In this document: one piece after another, positions 24,401 through 32,606 of the stretch
Numbering within the stretch: position 1 is the stretch's first letter
How the letters are laid out: each line of letters starts with the position of its first letter
Source: JAADJA01 sp963840975
Lineage (GTDB): Bacteria; Bacteroidota; Bacteroidia; Bacteroidales; JAADJA01
NCBI GenBank assembly: GCA_963840975.1
Contig: CAWJBC010000017.1
Span: forward strand, 62,001-126,000
Length of the DNA: 64,000 nt
Direction of reading: 5' to 3'
The notes under the pieces: generated by a model
What the model saw: the letters and a program-made list of their open reading frames with translations, nothing else
Databases searched by the model: none
What the model was told of the DNA's origin: nothing
Program-made: the position numbers and the translations under genes

Positions 24401-26534
24401 CAATGTAACGTCGAACCTCTGTAGTTTCGGTAATGCACGATTTGTAGTTGATGATAACTATTATAGCACTTTATGGTATGTTGCTTTCGTGAGATTAAAA
24501 TCTGTATATGGAATCAGCTTTAGAGGCTGTACATTTGAAAATAATCAAACATATTCCTCACCGGTTGGTGATGGAATTAGCTCTGATAACTCTACATTTT
24601 CAGTATCAGCTATTTGCAATTCAAATATGTTACCATGTCCGGATAGTTATTTAGATAAATGCATTTTTAAAAATTTAACCAGGGGAGTATTTGCACAAAA
24701 TCTAACCTTAAGCTCGTCAACATTTTCGATAAAAAATGCCGAATTTATAGATAACAGTTATGGTATAAAAATGAATCTTGTCAATAACGCTGTGATCCTT
24801 TTTAATGATTTTATCCTTGGAGAAGCAGCGGAACAAGAAAAAGAAACTTGTGGTGAAAAAGCATCCGCTTATGGTATATATACGGATAATTGCACAGGAT
24901 TTGCAATAGAAGAAAATAATTTTGCTAAGGCTTCCGGAGCTCCGACCGGTAATTACACTGGCATACGCATCGCAAATACTAAAGCCACCGATCAAATCTA
25001 CAATAATGATTTTGAAGGCTTAAGCTATGGCAATTATTCGGAAGGGCAAAATTGGAAAACAAATTATTCAAATCTGGGTCTTAGCTATTTCTGTAATGAT
25101 AATATCAGTAATTATGCTGATATTTATGTTGCTCCTTCTAGTATTTCTGGTATTCAATCTTTACAAGGTGATATTTCTCATTCTACTGGAAATAAGTTTT
25201 CACCAACCGGTTCTACCTGGCATTTCTACAATGGTGGAAATCATCTTGTAGGGTATTATTATTGTCAGACATGTCCTGGTGAGTATCCTGAAACTGTAAG
25301 TTATGTAACACGTGAAGGGGTTGCAAATGTGAACCGATGCCTTTCCCATTATGGTGGTGGAGGTACTGGGGGCCGCACCCAGCTTACTGAAGCAGAATTG
25401 CTGGAAGTTGAAGAAAATTATGAGCAGTCTTTAACTGATTATACTAGTGTTAAAAGTCTGTATGATAATTTGAAAGATGGCGGAAATACGCAAGCTATGG
25501 TTGAGGAAGTTGAAGAAGCATGGCCTCAGGATATGTGGGAACTAAGAGCAAAACTTCTGGGTAAGTCTCCCCATCTTTCAATGGAGGTTTTAAAAGAAGC
25601 CGCTGATAAAACAGAGGTACTACCTGAAAGTGTAGTTTTTGAAATCATGGCAGCGAATCCCGATGAACTAAAGAAGGAGGAATTAATTAAATATCTTGAG
25701 GATAAGGAAAATCCATTACCTCAGTATATGATCGATATTCTAAAGCAAGTTTCGACCGGAACAACCTATAAAACAGTGTTGCAACAACAAATGGCAAAAC
25801 ATAATTTAGAAAAAACAATTGCCGCGCACGATATAATTCGGAGTATATTAAGCGATTCGGTTATGGACTACAATAATTTGCGTAATTGGCTTGATAACCT
25901 TGGTGGAATGCGTGCAGACGAAGAAATTATTGCAACTTATATTGAGGAAAATAACTTTAACAGCGCGATAACATTGGCTAATATGATGCCTACTTTTTAC
26001 AGCCTATCAGGTACTGAACTTAACGAATATAATTATTTTTTAGACGTTTTGAACCTGACAATCAGTTTGCGACAACAGGGTCGAATTATATCAGATTTGG
26101 ATAGTACAGAAATTGCTAACCTTGTTATCATTGCAAATAATAGTAATGGAACTGCAGGATCACAGGCAAAAAGTATTCTTGAAAGCGGCTTTGGTTATAA
26201 TTTCTGTAAATGCTTGGAAACTGAGGGTACACAGGGTTATAAAAGCAGCAATGTAAACTTAAACGAACTTTCTAAAACCTATGGATTTGAATTGAATGTC
26301 GAACCTAATCCTGCAAAGGAATGGACTGCTTTTAACTATACAATTCCGGATGAATCAATCGCTGGTAAAATAAATATCTCTGATGTAACCGGTAAACTAA
26401 TAGAAATTCTTGATATAAACGTTAATCAGGGTCAACTTATTTGGGATACACGAACAGTTGCCAATGGGGTGTATTTTTATGTAATGGAGGCAGGTGGTTT
26501 TTCAAAATCAGGTAAAATAGTAATAAGTAAATAA
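21495..26534 (+). CDS. Very large secreted multidomain protein with T9SS sorting domain
   Basis: A 1679-residue protein with four recognisable parts. After a signal peptide (residues 1-22), residues about 110-790 form a sialidase/VPS10-like beta-propeller with many Asp-box motifs (FNNGTTWEF, ENTGDTWTQI, TNNGATWSFI, INNGNTWQDL, TNGGQTFYDY). Residues about 800-1270 resemble a right-handed beta-helix (KLIIDGGTITSDCSSPWGGI, LILKNGAIVENAIHG, ISFRGCTFENNQ, YGIKMNLVNNAVIL). After a Gly-rich hinge (GGGGTGGRTQ), residues about 1285-1590 are acidic alpha-helix (EAELLEVEENYEQSL, EVLKEAADKTEVLP). The last 85 residues are a type A sorting domain (LNVEPNPAKEWTAFNY to SGKIVISK). No catalytic residues stand out; a cell-surface adhesin or polymer-binding role is likely. 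It is strongly AT-rich. Confidence 0.8.
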   Translation: MKNMKSVLFTILVMSILKLSISQENDYSWYKITSDPTNFWSDIHDYENYYKSKYPESLPEEKLGNIKDFYRFVNFWKSRMGLVDGQLSYLPYYEALNDFSLNSISSYCTESDPAEWELLGPVSYQTQSLGLVDEVLGDPNNPNSIIIGPQRGGIWKHQTSGNSWVAVTDNLRVPVLNASEIIRNKFNPNHLIASSGNNYHETYYGVGLLQSFNNGTTWEFVENFPTQDAPCANKIVQDPNDNDPSNGLTLYVITNDKLYKSENTGDTWTQIYNPLFTNFNYYLDLEIDDDGNIYITTFYKYGCNGHFYKYSSTGNWTDLNSNNQFGNFQRAMLTTPYSDKMFLLVDVQTGPDPVDQTRKIYKTTNNGATWSFITNGNNPGFKYEIEYSPLSNIVYLGHIGLSIFKDEAPYTKINVPLNEYSLHMDIRDFSFLGIINGYENVLAATDGGITLLKVNPNNLSDNSTQNLNGNFLPIGDFIGLGVNNTESEFIVSGAVHCNSFRFQNGAWERFWIYGDGGDCEINWNNPNIYYFQDNMTMYKYVNSIISSIYSINDWFIGMEYELNPNNPYLLYFGRKGKFMIYDENSDLLTTRIINSEMSKSGAIGITNNNIIYLADFEFDSETASYKLIKSINNGNTWQDLSFSNVYSNTGSLYGTLSFTLAWKTIEDIVFNPINPDELWISIGGVWREWTGLVHEKFRVLHSTNGGQTFYDYSEGLSALPLIALEYQVGSNNRLFAGTDAGVYYREPSMDQWECFSEGMPIACVTDLDYDPCSNYLYASTTGRAIYKTPVNFSNEDAGAMYPEESVWSSPKRIFYDLVIDAGTTLTIQSDVFMYCGAKITVEQGYQLPNGNWTSGGKLIIDGGTITSDCSSPWGGIYVYGNPGMHQYTIQGVCAQGQLILKNGAIVENAIHGSIAGGFLPNGNFDDTKTGGIIQVLANGSMTEPSATFYNCEWPVTIRPYQNHNPFSPNNVTSNLCSFGNARFVVDDNYYSTLWYVAFVRLKSVYGISFRGCTFENNQTYSSPVGDGISSDNSTFSVSAICNSNMLPCPDSYLDKCIFKNLTRGVFAQNLTLSSSTFSIKNAEFIDNSYGIKMNLVNNAVILFNDFILGEAAEQEKETCGEKASAYGIYTDNCTGFAIEENNFAKASGAPTGNYTGIRIANTKATDQIYNNDFEGLSYGNYSEGQNWKTNYSNLGLSYFCNDNISNYADIYVAPSSISGIQSLQGDISHSTGNKFSPTGSTWHFYNGGNHLVGYYYCQTCPGEYPETVSYVTREGVANVNRCLSHYGGGGTGGRTQLTEAELLEVEENYEQSLTDYTSVKSLYDNLKDGGNTQAMVEEVEEAWPQDMWELRAKLLGKSPHLSMEVLKEAADKTEVLPESVVFEIMAANPDELKKEELIKYLEDKENPLPQYMIDILKQVSTGTTYKTVLQQQMAKHNLEKTIAAHDIIRSILSDSVMDYNNLRNWLDNLGGMRADEEIIATYIEENNFNSAITLANMMPTFYSLSGTELNEYNYFLDVLNLTISLRQQGRIISDLDSTEIANLVIIANNSNGTAGSQAKSILESGFGYNFCKCLETEGTQGYKSSNVNLNELSKTYGFELNVEPNPAKEWTAFNYTIPDESIAGKINISDVTGKLIEILDINVNQGQLIWDTRTVANGVYFYVMEAGGFSKSGKIVISK

Positions 26535-26542
26535 TTAACAAA

Positions 26543-26576
26543 AAAAGGGGGAGAAGGAACACACTTCTCGCCCTTT
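26543..26576 (+). terminator. Terminator after the 1679-residue gene
   Basis: AAAAGGGGGAGAAG and CTTCTCGCCCTTTT form a 14-bp stem with one mismatch around a short loop, 8 bases after the stop codon, with A-rich and T-rich flanks. It separates this gene from the next plus-strand gene. Confidence 0.65.
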
Positions 26577-26614
26577 TATAATAATTTGATTTACCTTTTT
26601 AAAATAAAAAGATT

Positions 26615-27535
26615 ATGCATAAAACTTTACTTTCAATTTTGCTAATTTTAATAGTTGCGATTTCATTTGGACAAGTTCAATGTGGTGGAATAGCTGTCCC
26701 GGAAGACTGGGATTTTGATGAAAATTTTACACCTTATGACTATTTATTGCAAATTGACACGATTACAAATCCAAATAATATTTGGCAAATTGGTATCCCA
26801 CAAAAAACAGTCGTAAATAGTGCCTACTCATCACCGAATGTAATTATGACTGACACTATTAATTCATATCCTGTAAACGACACTTCAGTTTTTATTTTTA
26901 AACACATTGATCAGGGTGGATATTCATTGCCGCATTCAGCAGAACTTGCCGGTTATTATTTCGTTAATTCTGACTCTCTGAATGATTATGGAATTATTGA
27001 AATTTCATTAGACCAGGGAACCACTTGGATAAATATTATCACTGATACAATTTATAATGATTATTATTACTGGTTTACCCCTAAACCGACACTAACAGGA
27101 AATTCTTACGGATGGCAAAACTTCTGGGTTTCTCTGGCAGAACTGGGTAGTGTTTTCAATGTAAATTGGGGTGACACAATTTTTTACAAATTTACTTTCA
27201 TTAGTGATCCGATTGCTGATAATCTTGATGGACTTGCCTTCGATAGTTTTCAGTTTTGTGATGGATTTGAAGGTATCCCGGAAGTACTTAATAATAATTT
27301 GATCCAAATTTATCCAAACCCAGTAAATGAAATGCTGTATATTAAGAGGAATGTTTATTCTTCGTACGAGAAGATTGAAATTTGTAATCAAATCGGTCAG
27401 GTTATGATTATTATTGATGATTTAAGTGCAGATTTTATTGACATCGAGTATCTAAATTTAGGAAATGGTTTTTATTTTCTAAAATATTCAAATTCAACCG
27501 AGTTCTCATTTATTAAATTTATTGTATGTCATTAA
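26615..27535 (+). CDS. Secreted hypothetical protein with T9SS-like C-terminus
   Basis: A 306-residue protein with a signal peptide (MHKTLLSILLILIVAISFGQ). Residues about 90-215 look like a jelly-roll/MAM-type beta sandwich (FIFKHIDQGGYSLPHSAELA, YFVNSDSLNDYGIIEISLDQ, DTIFYKFTFISDPIADNLDG, LAFDSFQFCDGF). The C-terminal part (IQIYPNPVNEMLYIKRN, KIEICNQIGQVMII, NGFYFLKYSN) is a type A sorting domain, although its last residues (FIKFIVCH) end in Cys-His rather than the usual Lys-rich tail. Function is unknown. It follows the 1679-residue gene on the same strand after a terminator. Confidence 0.65.
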   Translation: MHKTLLSILLILIVAISFGQVQCGGIAVPEDWDFDENFTPYDYLLQIDTITNPNNIWQIGIPQKTVVNSAYSSPNVIMTDTINSYPVNDTSVFIFKHIDQGGYSLPHSAELAGYYFVNSDSLNDYGIIEISLDQGTTWINIITDTIYNDYYYWFTPKPTLTGNSYGWQNFWVSLAELGSVFNVNWGDTIFYKFTFISDPIADNLDGLAFDSFQFCDGFEGIPEVLNNNLIQIYPNPVNEMLYIKRNVYSSYEKIEICNQIGQVMIIIDDLSADFIDIEYLNLGNGFYFLKYSNSTEFSFIKFIVCH

Positions 27536-27581
27536 AATTTCATTTTTACATTGGATTTTGATAACAATTTAAACATTCAAT

Positions 27582-29186
27582 TTGATGAAGAAACTAATAA
27601 TTTTACCACTAATTCTTATATGTCTTTTTTCATCTGCTCAATCCTTACAAATAAACTGGCAGAACTGTTATGGGGGTTCACAATTTGAAGAATGTTATGA
27701 TATTATAGAAAACCAAAATGGATATCTTATAGTAGGTTCGTCGGAGTCAAATGATGGGGATGTTTCAATCAATTATGGAGGTACCGATTGCTGGTTAATT
27801 AAAACCAGTAATGCTGGTGAATTGGGCTGGGTTAAATCTTATGGTGGCTCAGAAGGAGATGGGATATTCAGGATATTTCCAGCAGATGAGGATAATTTTT
27901 ATCTATTATGTTGTACCTATAGTTCGGATGGAGATATAAGTTACGATCCTTATCCCCTATCAACCGACTTTTGGATTATTAAGGTAGATAATTTAGGTAA
28001 TATTATTTGGGACAAGATTTTAGGAGGAAATATGCTTGATCAAATGTGGACAGGAACCTCTACCAATGATGGAGGTGTAGTTGCCTTAGGATGGACAGGT
28101 TCTACTGATGGTGACATTACTATTAATTACGGTGCTTATGATATGTGGATGGTCAAGCTAAACAATCAGGGGGAAAAAGAATGGGATTTCTCTTTAGGGG
28201 CATCGTGGTTTGATTATGGAATGGCTATAATACAAACCATTGATGGTGGATACCTTGTTGGAGGCCAATCAATGCTGGATGAAGGGGGAAATCTAAATTG
28301 TATTCCACATAGTAATAAATACGAAGCTGTATTGGTAAAATTGGATTCAGCCAGAAATATAGAATGGCAAAGATGCTATGGAGGAACGGAAGATGATGGT
28401 ATATGGTCAATAAATGAATTATCAGATGGCTACATTTTTGCCGGATTCGCCAGTTCAAACGACGGAGATATATCAGGATGGCATGGAGGTGGTGATATTT
28501 GGATTGTGCGTATTGATTTTAACGGAAACATTATTTGGCAAAAATGCTTGGGTGGTTCAAATTACGAATTCACAGATAATATAATACCTGAGAATGATGG
28601 TAGTTTTACTATTATTGGAGCAACACAATCTATTGATGGAGATGTGATTGGAAACCATACTTTGAGTCAGTACTACCATGATATTTGGGTAGTAAGATTA
28701 AGTTCTGAAGGAGATTTATTGTGGCAACAATGTATTGGTGGCGGGGGTAACGAGCAAGTACAATTTGGAACATTAAAAAAAGATTATAATAAATATATTA
28801 TTGCCGGTCAAACCGATTGGGGTCCTTCATATGACGTAGAATGTACACCATATAACGGAAGCTATGCAGACGAATATTGGATTTTAGAAGTTACCGATAC
28901 TACCACCGGTATTCAACTAAATGCAACTAATAATAGCGGTTTAAATATTTATCCCATCCCAGGGAAAGATTATATCATGTTTGAATTCTCAGATTTATTA
29001 GCCCCATTTAATTTTCAGCCAACATCAATTCTTATCACCAATTCCTTTGGTCAATCTGTCGCCCAAATGCCAATATCAGGAGACAAAACCGCCTGGGATT
29101 GCCGCAACATCAGCCCCGGCATCTATTTCTATCAATTTCAAACCACCGAAAAAACCTACACCGGCAAATTCCTGATAATAAAATAG
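27582..29186 (+). CDS. Secreted repeat beta-propeller protein with T9SS sorting domain
   Basis: A 534-residue protein. It has a signal peptide (MKKLIILPLILICLFSSAQS after an extra initial Met). It contains about six repeats of 55-65 residues with the pattern W-x-x-x-(Y/L)-G-G-S-x-x-(D/E)...G-D-I/V, for example WQNCYGGSQFEECYDI, WVKSYGGSEGDGIF, WQRCYGGTEDDGIW and WQKCLGGSNYEFTD, each followed by a segment like SSNDGDISGWHGGGDIWIV. This is the T9SS-associated propeller seen in many Bacteroidota surface proteins. The end (LNIYPIPGKDYIMFEF to TGKFLIIK) is a type A sorting domain. No enzymatic motif is present. It follows the previous secreted gene by 46 bases and may share its transcript. Confidence 0.75.
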   Translation: MMKKLIILPLILICLFSSAQSLQINWQNCYGGSQFEECYDIIENQNGYLIVGSSESNDGDVSINYGGTDCWLIKTSNAGELGWVKSYGGSEGDGIFRIFPADEDNFYLLCCTYSSDGDISYDPYPLSTDFWIIKVDNLGNIIWDKILGGNMLDQMWTGTSTNDGGVVALGWTGSTDGDITINYGAYDMWMVKLNNQGEKEWDFSLGASWFDYGMAIIQTIDGGYLVGGQSMLDEGGNLNCIPHSNKYEAVLVKLDSARNIEWQRCYGGTEDDGIWSINELSDGYIFAGFASSNDGDISGWHGGGDIWIVRIDFNGNIIWQKCLGGSNYEFTDNIIPENDGSFTIIGATQSIDGDVIGNHTLSQYYHDIWVVRLSSEGDLLWQQCIGGGGNEQVQFGTLKKDYNKYIIAGQTDWGPSYDVECTPYNGSYADEYWILEVTDTTTGIQLNATNNSGLNIYPIPGKDYIMFEFSDLLAPFNFQPTSILITNSFGQSVAQMPISGDKTAWDCRNISPGIYFYQFQTTEKTYTGKFLIIK

Positions 29187-29526
29187 CAACAGGACTTCTG
29201 TATTTTTACTGCTACTACCGCTGCAGCTGTTCCTGTTATATTCGCTGCCCCTGCTGCTGCTCCTGCTCCTGCTGCGCTTTTCCCTATTTCCCCTATACCT
29301 CTATTTCCCTTATTTCCATTTTCCATCTATGAATCTGTGTCAATTTCAAATCCCAAATCTCCAATTTTGCCAGTGGCATCCCTTTGGGTCAAGTTTCCAA
29401 TTTCGCATCCCGCCTTCAGGTTAATATGCAAGTTAATCAGTTTCCGGTTGCTTTAAATCAGTTTCAGGTAAAATACCCCCCCTTTCTCCCCGTTATTTCC
29501 CTATATATTTTAAAACCCCAATCATT
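29187..29526. other. Gene-free low-complexity region
   Basis: Between about 29200 and 29280 the plus strand is dominated by CTG/CTC/CCTG triplets (for example CTGCTGCTCCTGCTCCTGC), then becomes T/C-rich. The second dispersed repeat (29458-29494) lies at its right end. No gene, hairpin of note or consensus promoter was found. Confidence 0.5.
29458..29494 (+). repeat. 37-base dispersed repeat, copy 2 (leader of the next gene)
   Basis: TCAGTTTCAGGTAAAATACC, a C-rich block and CCCCGTT, matching the element at 20881-20917. It ends 32 bases upstream of the ATG at 29527. An extra partial direct repeat (AATCAGTTTCCGG) precedes it at about 29435. It may be part of a conserved promoter or leader for the following gene family. 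Confidence 0.6.
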
Positions 29527-30462
29527 ATGACAGACGATCAGATCAACAAATTGAACATGGCCGAGACAACCGCCACAGTCCTCGCCAATTACAAACCATC
29601 CTGGGAGTTAATCCCGGTTTTTGTTAGCAGCGAAGCCCTTTTAAAAAATGCTATTGCCGCCATCCATGCCCAAAGCCAGAAACAGGCCTCCAGCCCAAAA
29701 GGCTTTACAGTAAGTAAAAAGAACATCAAACAACAACTGCTCAATTCAGCACTCCAGGCCATCGGGCCGGTTGCCTCCCATGCAGTCCTGATTGATGATC
29801 AGGTACTGCTCAAAAAAATCAGCTTCAGCGAAAACAATCTCAACCATTGCCGCGAGCAGGATTTAGTCAATAAAGCCCGTATCGTCCACACCGAAGCCAA
29901 AAACTACATTCTCCTGTTAGCCCCTTATGGCTACCGTGAAGCCGACCTCGATGCCTTTGGCGTCCTCATAGATCAGTTCGAAGCCGCTATTCCGCTTCGT
30001 CGCACAGCTACTTCCGAAATCTCCACTGCCACTGATAATCTCCGCATCCACTTCCACGACCTCAACGGCATCCTTCGCACCAAGCTTGACTTCCTCATGC
30101 TCAGTTTCATGACTACCCAGCCCGATTTTTACAAAACCTACACCTCTGCACGCATCATTGTTGACCTTGGCAAGCGTTCCGGAAATGCACACACCATTGT
30201 TTCAGGTACCATCGTCAATTTTGAAACCGAGGAACCCCTCGTTGGAGTCAATGTTTTGTGCAACGAAACAGGTAAGATCGTCTTTACCGACGTCAATGGC
30301 AAATATTCTCATACCCTGGCGGATGGAGGAACCTACACCTTCAGGGCGATGCTCACCAATTTCACCTCCTTCGATTCCGATCCGGTCACAGTAAATAAAG
30401 GAACTCATTTCAATCTCGACATTGATCTCGAACCCGAAGAGCCCGAACAACCCCAGGCATAA
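29527..30462 (+). CDS. Hypothetical protein with C-terminal carboxypeptidase-regulatory-like domain
   Basis: A 311-residue protein with no signal peptide. Residues 1-215 are mostly alpha-helical (MTDDQINKLNMAETTATVLA, LLNSALQAIGPVASHAVLID, VNKARIVHTEAKNYILLLAP, LRIHFHDLNGILRTKLDFLM) and match no family I can name. Residues about 222-300 form a carboxypeptidase-regulatory-like (CarbopepD_reg) beta sandwich: VSGTIVNFETEEPLVGVNVL, FTDVNGKYSHTLADGG, FRAMLTNFTSF. The tail is EEPEQPQA. That domain normally occurs at the N-terminus of outer membrane receptors or on secreted proteins, so a cytosolic protein ending in it is odd. GC content is higher than in the secreted genes before it. A strong terminator follows. 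Confidence 0.65.
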   Translation: MTDDQINKLNMAETTATVLANYKPSWELIPVFVSSEALLKNAIAAIHAQSQKQASSPKGFTVSKKNIKQQLLNSALQAIGPVASHAVLIDDQVLLKKISFSENNLNHCREQDLVNKARIVHTEAKNYILLLAPYGYREADLDAFGVLIDQFEAAIPLRRTATSEISTATDNLRIHFHDLNGILRTKLDFLMLSFMTTQPDFYKTYTSARIIVDLGKRSGNAHTIVSGTIVNFETEEPLVGVNVLCNETGKIVFTDVNGKYSHTLADGGTYTFRAMLTNFTSFDSDPVTVNKGTHFNLDIDLEPEEPEQPQA

Positions 30463-30467
30463 ATAAC

Positions 30468-30503
30468 AAAACCTGTTAGGTCTTTTCCAACCTAACAGGT
30501 TTT
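30468..30503 (+). terminator. Strong intrinsic terminator after the regulatory-like-domain gene
   Basis: AAAACCTGTTAGG and CCTAACAGGTTTT make a perfect 13-bp stem with a 10-base loop. It begins 6 bases after the stop codon and is followed by TATTTT. Confidence 0.85.
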
Positions 30504-30539
30504 ATTTTCAATTCAGCAATTCAACAATTCACTTCTTTC

Positions 30540-30900
30540 TCCGTGTTTCTCTGTGCTCTCAGTGCCTTCGTGTTTCCTTTTCTTACCACTCCATTACCCA
30601 CAACCATCATTCATCCAACCCAATTCCTCATTTCCTCTCACCACTTCATCATCACGCAATACCAATTGTTCATTTCTTCACCCTAAGTCATCACCCCAAG
30701 ACCTCAATCTGACATACCTTCAGTCCAATCGGTTATTTCTTCACCCCAAACTGCCATATCTTCAGTATTATCGGTCATTTCTTCACTTAAATCCTTCATC
30801 TCAATATTTCCATCCATCATTTCTTCTCAACCTTTATTCATTTCTTATAAACAATCTTCCATTTCTCCATCCAAGAGGGTAATTGCTTCAGCTCTAATTG
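30540..30900. repeat. Pyrimidine-rich degenerate repeats
   Basis: The plus strand is strongly C/T rich, with recurring words such as TCATTTCTTCA and TTCAGTCCAATCGGTTATTT / TTCAGTATTATCGGTCATTT. The units are irregular, so this is a decayed low-complexity array rather than a defined repeat family. Frames running through it look artefactual. Confidence 0.5.
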
Positions 30901-30935
30901 TTAGGAATAATAATTACATCGGACATCTGGCTGCC

Positions 30936-32279
30936 CTACAACAGCTCATTCGCAAGGTTTGCCAGTTCCGACCTCTCTCCTTTCTCCAGACGTATATGGG
31001 CGTAAATCTCATGATGCTTTATCTTATCAATGAGGTAAGAAAGCCCGTTACTTTGCGAGTCAAGATAAGGCGTGTCAATCTGGTAAATATCGCCCGTAAA
31101 AATGATCTTCGTTCCTTCGCCGGCGCGGGTAATAATAGTTTTAACCTCGTGTGGCGTCAGGTTCTGCGCCTCGTCAACGATAAAACAAACATTCGAAATA
31201 CTCCTTCCGCGGATATATGCCAGTGGTTGAATCAACAGCTTTTCACTCTCAATCGCTTCCGTGATTTTTTTGAACTCTTTGTCCTTTTCGTTAAATTGGC
31301 TCTGAATAAATTTCAGGTTGTCCCATAAAGGCTCCATATAAGGATTCAATTTCGATTTGATATCCCCCGGCAAAAAACCAATATCCTTATTGCTCAGGGG
31401 AACGATGGGCCGAGCCAGATAAATTTGCTTAAAGTTTCTTTTCTGGTCAAGCGAACCGGCTAATGCAAGCAGCGTTTTCCCCGTGCCCGCCACTCCCTGT
31501 AATGTCACAAGTTTAATATCGTCGTTGGTAATGGCATGAAGAGCAAACACCTGCTCGGCATTTCGGGGCATGATTTTATAGGCAGGCTTTTTCTCAACCC
31601 TTTCAACTTTCTGTAGTTTAGGATTATAAAAAGTCAGGACAGAGGATTTATCATTTCTTAAAATGAAATAATGATTCGGTATCGGCTTGTCAACACCAAT
31701 GTCTTTGGCATCGCACAATCCATCCCGGTAAATTTTATCAATTGAAAGCGGATCCACATCCTCCAAAAGGGTAATTCCTGAATACAATGAATCCAGATCC
31801 TTTATCTTGCCCGTTTCAAAATCCTCCGAAGGGATATTCAGTGATTTCGCTTTGATCCTGAGGTTAATGTCTTTTGTAACCAATATCACTTTGTATCCGG
31901 CTTTCTCTTCACTTACTTTGATGGCTGCATTCAGTATCCTATGATCAGGTTTATTGTCACCGAATATTTTAACAGCGTTCAAACCGTTCACCGGAGTTTC
32001 ATCCATCTGCACCCTGAACATACCGGCATTCGGAAACTCAAGAGGGATCCAGTTTTGCAATGAACCATGAGCCGACAGGCGATCCATGATTCGGATAAAC
32101 TCTCTCGCTTCGAAATTTTTGGTTTCGTTGCCTTTTTTGAAATTGTCAAGTTCCTCCAAAACAGTGATGGGGATCACCACATCATTGTCTTCAAAGCTAT
32201 TGATGGCATTGTGATTGTAAAGGATCACCGAAGTGTCTAAAACGAAAATTTTCCGGGATGATTTTTTTGATTTGGACAT
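30936..32279 (-). CDS. PhoH-family ATPase with N-terminal PIN domain
   Basis: A 447-residue cytoplasmic protein. The N-terminal PIN nuclease-like domain (KIFVLDTSVILYNHNAINSF, with D in VLDTS and acidic residues in EELDNFKKGNETKNFEAREF) is followed by a PhoH ATPase domain. The ATPase has Walker A LQGVAGTGKTLLALAG and Walker B VCFIVDEAQNLTPHEVKTII, then RAGEGTKIIFTGDIYQID. This PIN-PhoH layout is also called PhoH2 or YlaK-like and is proposed to act in RNA unwinding and cleavage. The gene is on its own, with a palindromic repeat and polA upstream on the opposite strand. Confidence 0.9.
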   Translation of the reverse strand: MSKSKKSSRKIFVLDTSVILYNHNAINSFEDNDVVIPITVLEELDNFKKGNETKNFEAREFIRIMDRLSAHGSLQNWIPLEFPNAGMFRVQMDETPVNGLNAVKIFGDNKPDHRILNAAIKVSEEKAGYKVILVTKDINLRIKAKSLNIPSEDFETGKIKDLDSLYSGITLLEDVDPLSIDKIYRDGLCDAKDIGVDKPIPNHYFILRNDKSSVLTFYNPKLQKVERVEKKPAYKIMPRNAEQVFALHAITNDDIKLVTLQGVAGTGKTLLALAGSLDQKRNFKQIYLARPIVPLSNKDIGFLPGDIKSKLNPYMEPLWDNLKFIQSQFNEKDKEFKKITEAIESEKLLIQPLAYIRGRSISNVCFIVDEAQNLTPHEVKTIITRAGEGTKIIFTGDIYQIDTPYLDSQSNGLSYLIDKIKHHEIYAHIRLEKGERSELANLANELL

Positions 32280-32427
32280 ATTATTTCACTTTCAAATTTT
32301 ACACTATAAAAGTAGGCATTTAATAAACTGATTTTAACTTTCAATAAATTTAAAGCCAACAAATAATACAGGAATTGTGTTATCTTTTTGAATAGATATT
32401 GAGTCCACTCCGAAAATACAAACTGGA

Positions 32428-32506
32428 CGTCATTGCGAGGGCAAAGCCCGAAGCAATCTGTTGATTTCCAACAACAAAAGATTGCTTCGCTACGCTCGCA
32501 ATGACG
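32428..32506. repeat. Palindromic intergenic element (CGTCATTGCGAG type)
   Basis: CGTCATTGCGAG at 32428 and CTCGCAATGACG at 32506 are perfect inverted ends. Inside, GAAGCAATCTG and AGATTGCTTC are a second inverted pair. The whole 79 bases fold as one long hairpin. This type of non-coding palindrome is known from many unrelated bacterial genomes and, when translated, gives the misleading peptide HCERSEAI. It lies between the divergent phoH-like and polA genes. Confidence 0.85.
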
Positions 32507-32563
32507 ATAAACCACTTTTCGATGCGGTCTCAATAATGAAAATGTCAACGGCTTGGATTTAGC

Positions 32564-32571
32564 TATCTTTG
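32564..32571 (+). promoter_or_regulatory. -7 promoter box for polA
   Basis: TATCTTTG followed by TCC fits TAnnTTTG. It lies downstream of the TTG at 32553 and 35 bases before ATG 32607, so it supports 32607 as the polA start. Confidence 0.5.
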
Positions 32572-32606
32572 TCCAATACGTATCATTAATTCTTATAATA
32601 CAGTTT

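Noticed and set aside
30553..30882. Plus-strand frame of 109 codons rich in Ser, Leu, Pro and His
   Set aside because: It runs through the pyrimidine-rich repeat array, has no homology-like motifs and follows a terminator.
32237..32548. Minus-strand frame of 103 codons containing HCERSEAI
   Set aside because: It is the translation of the palindromic intergenic repeat at 32428-32506, a known source of false proteins.
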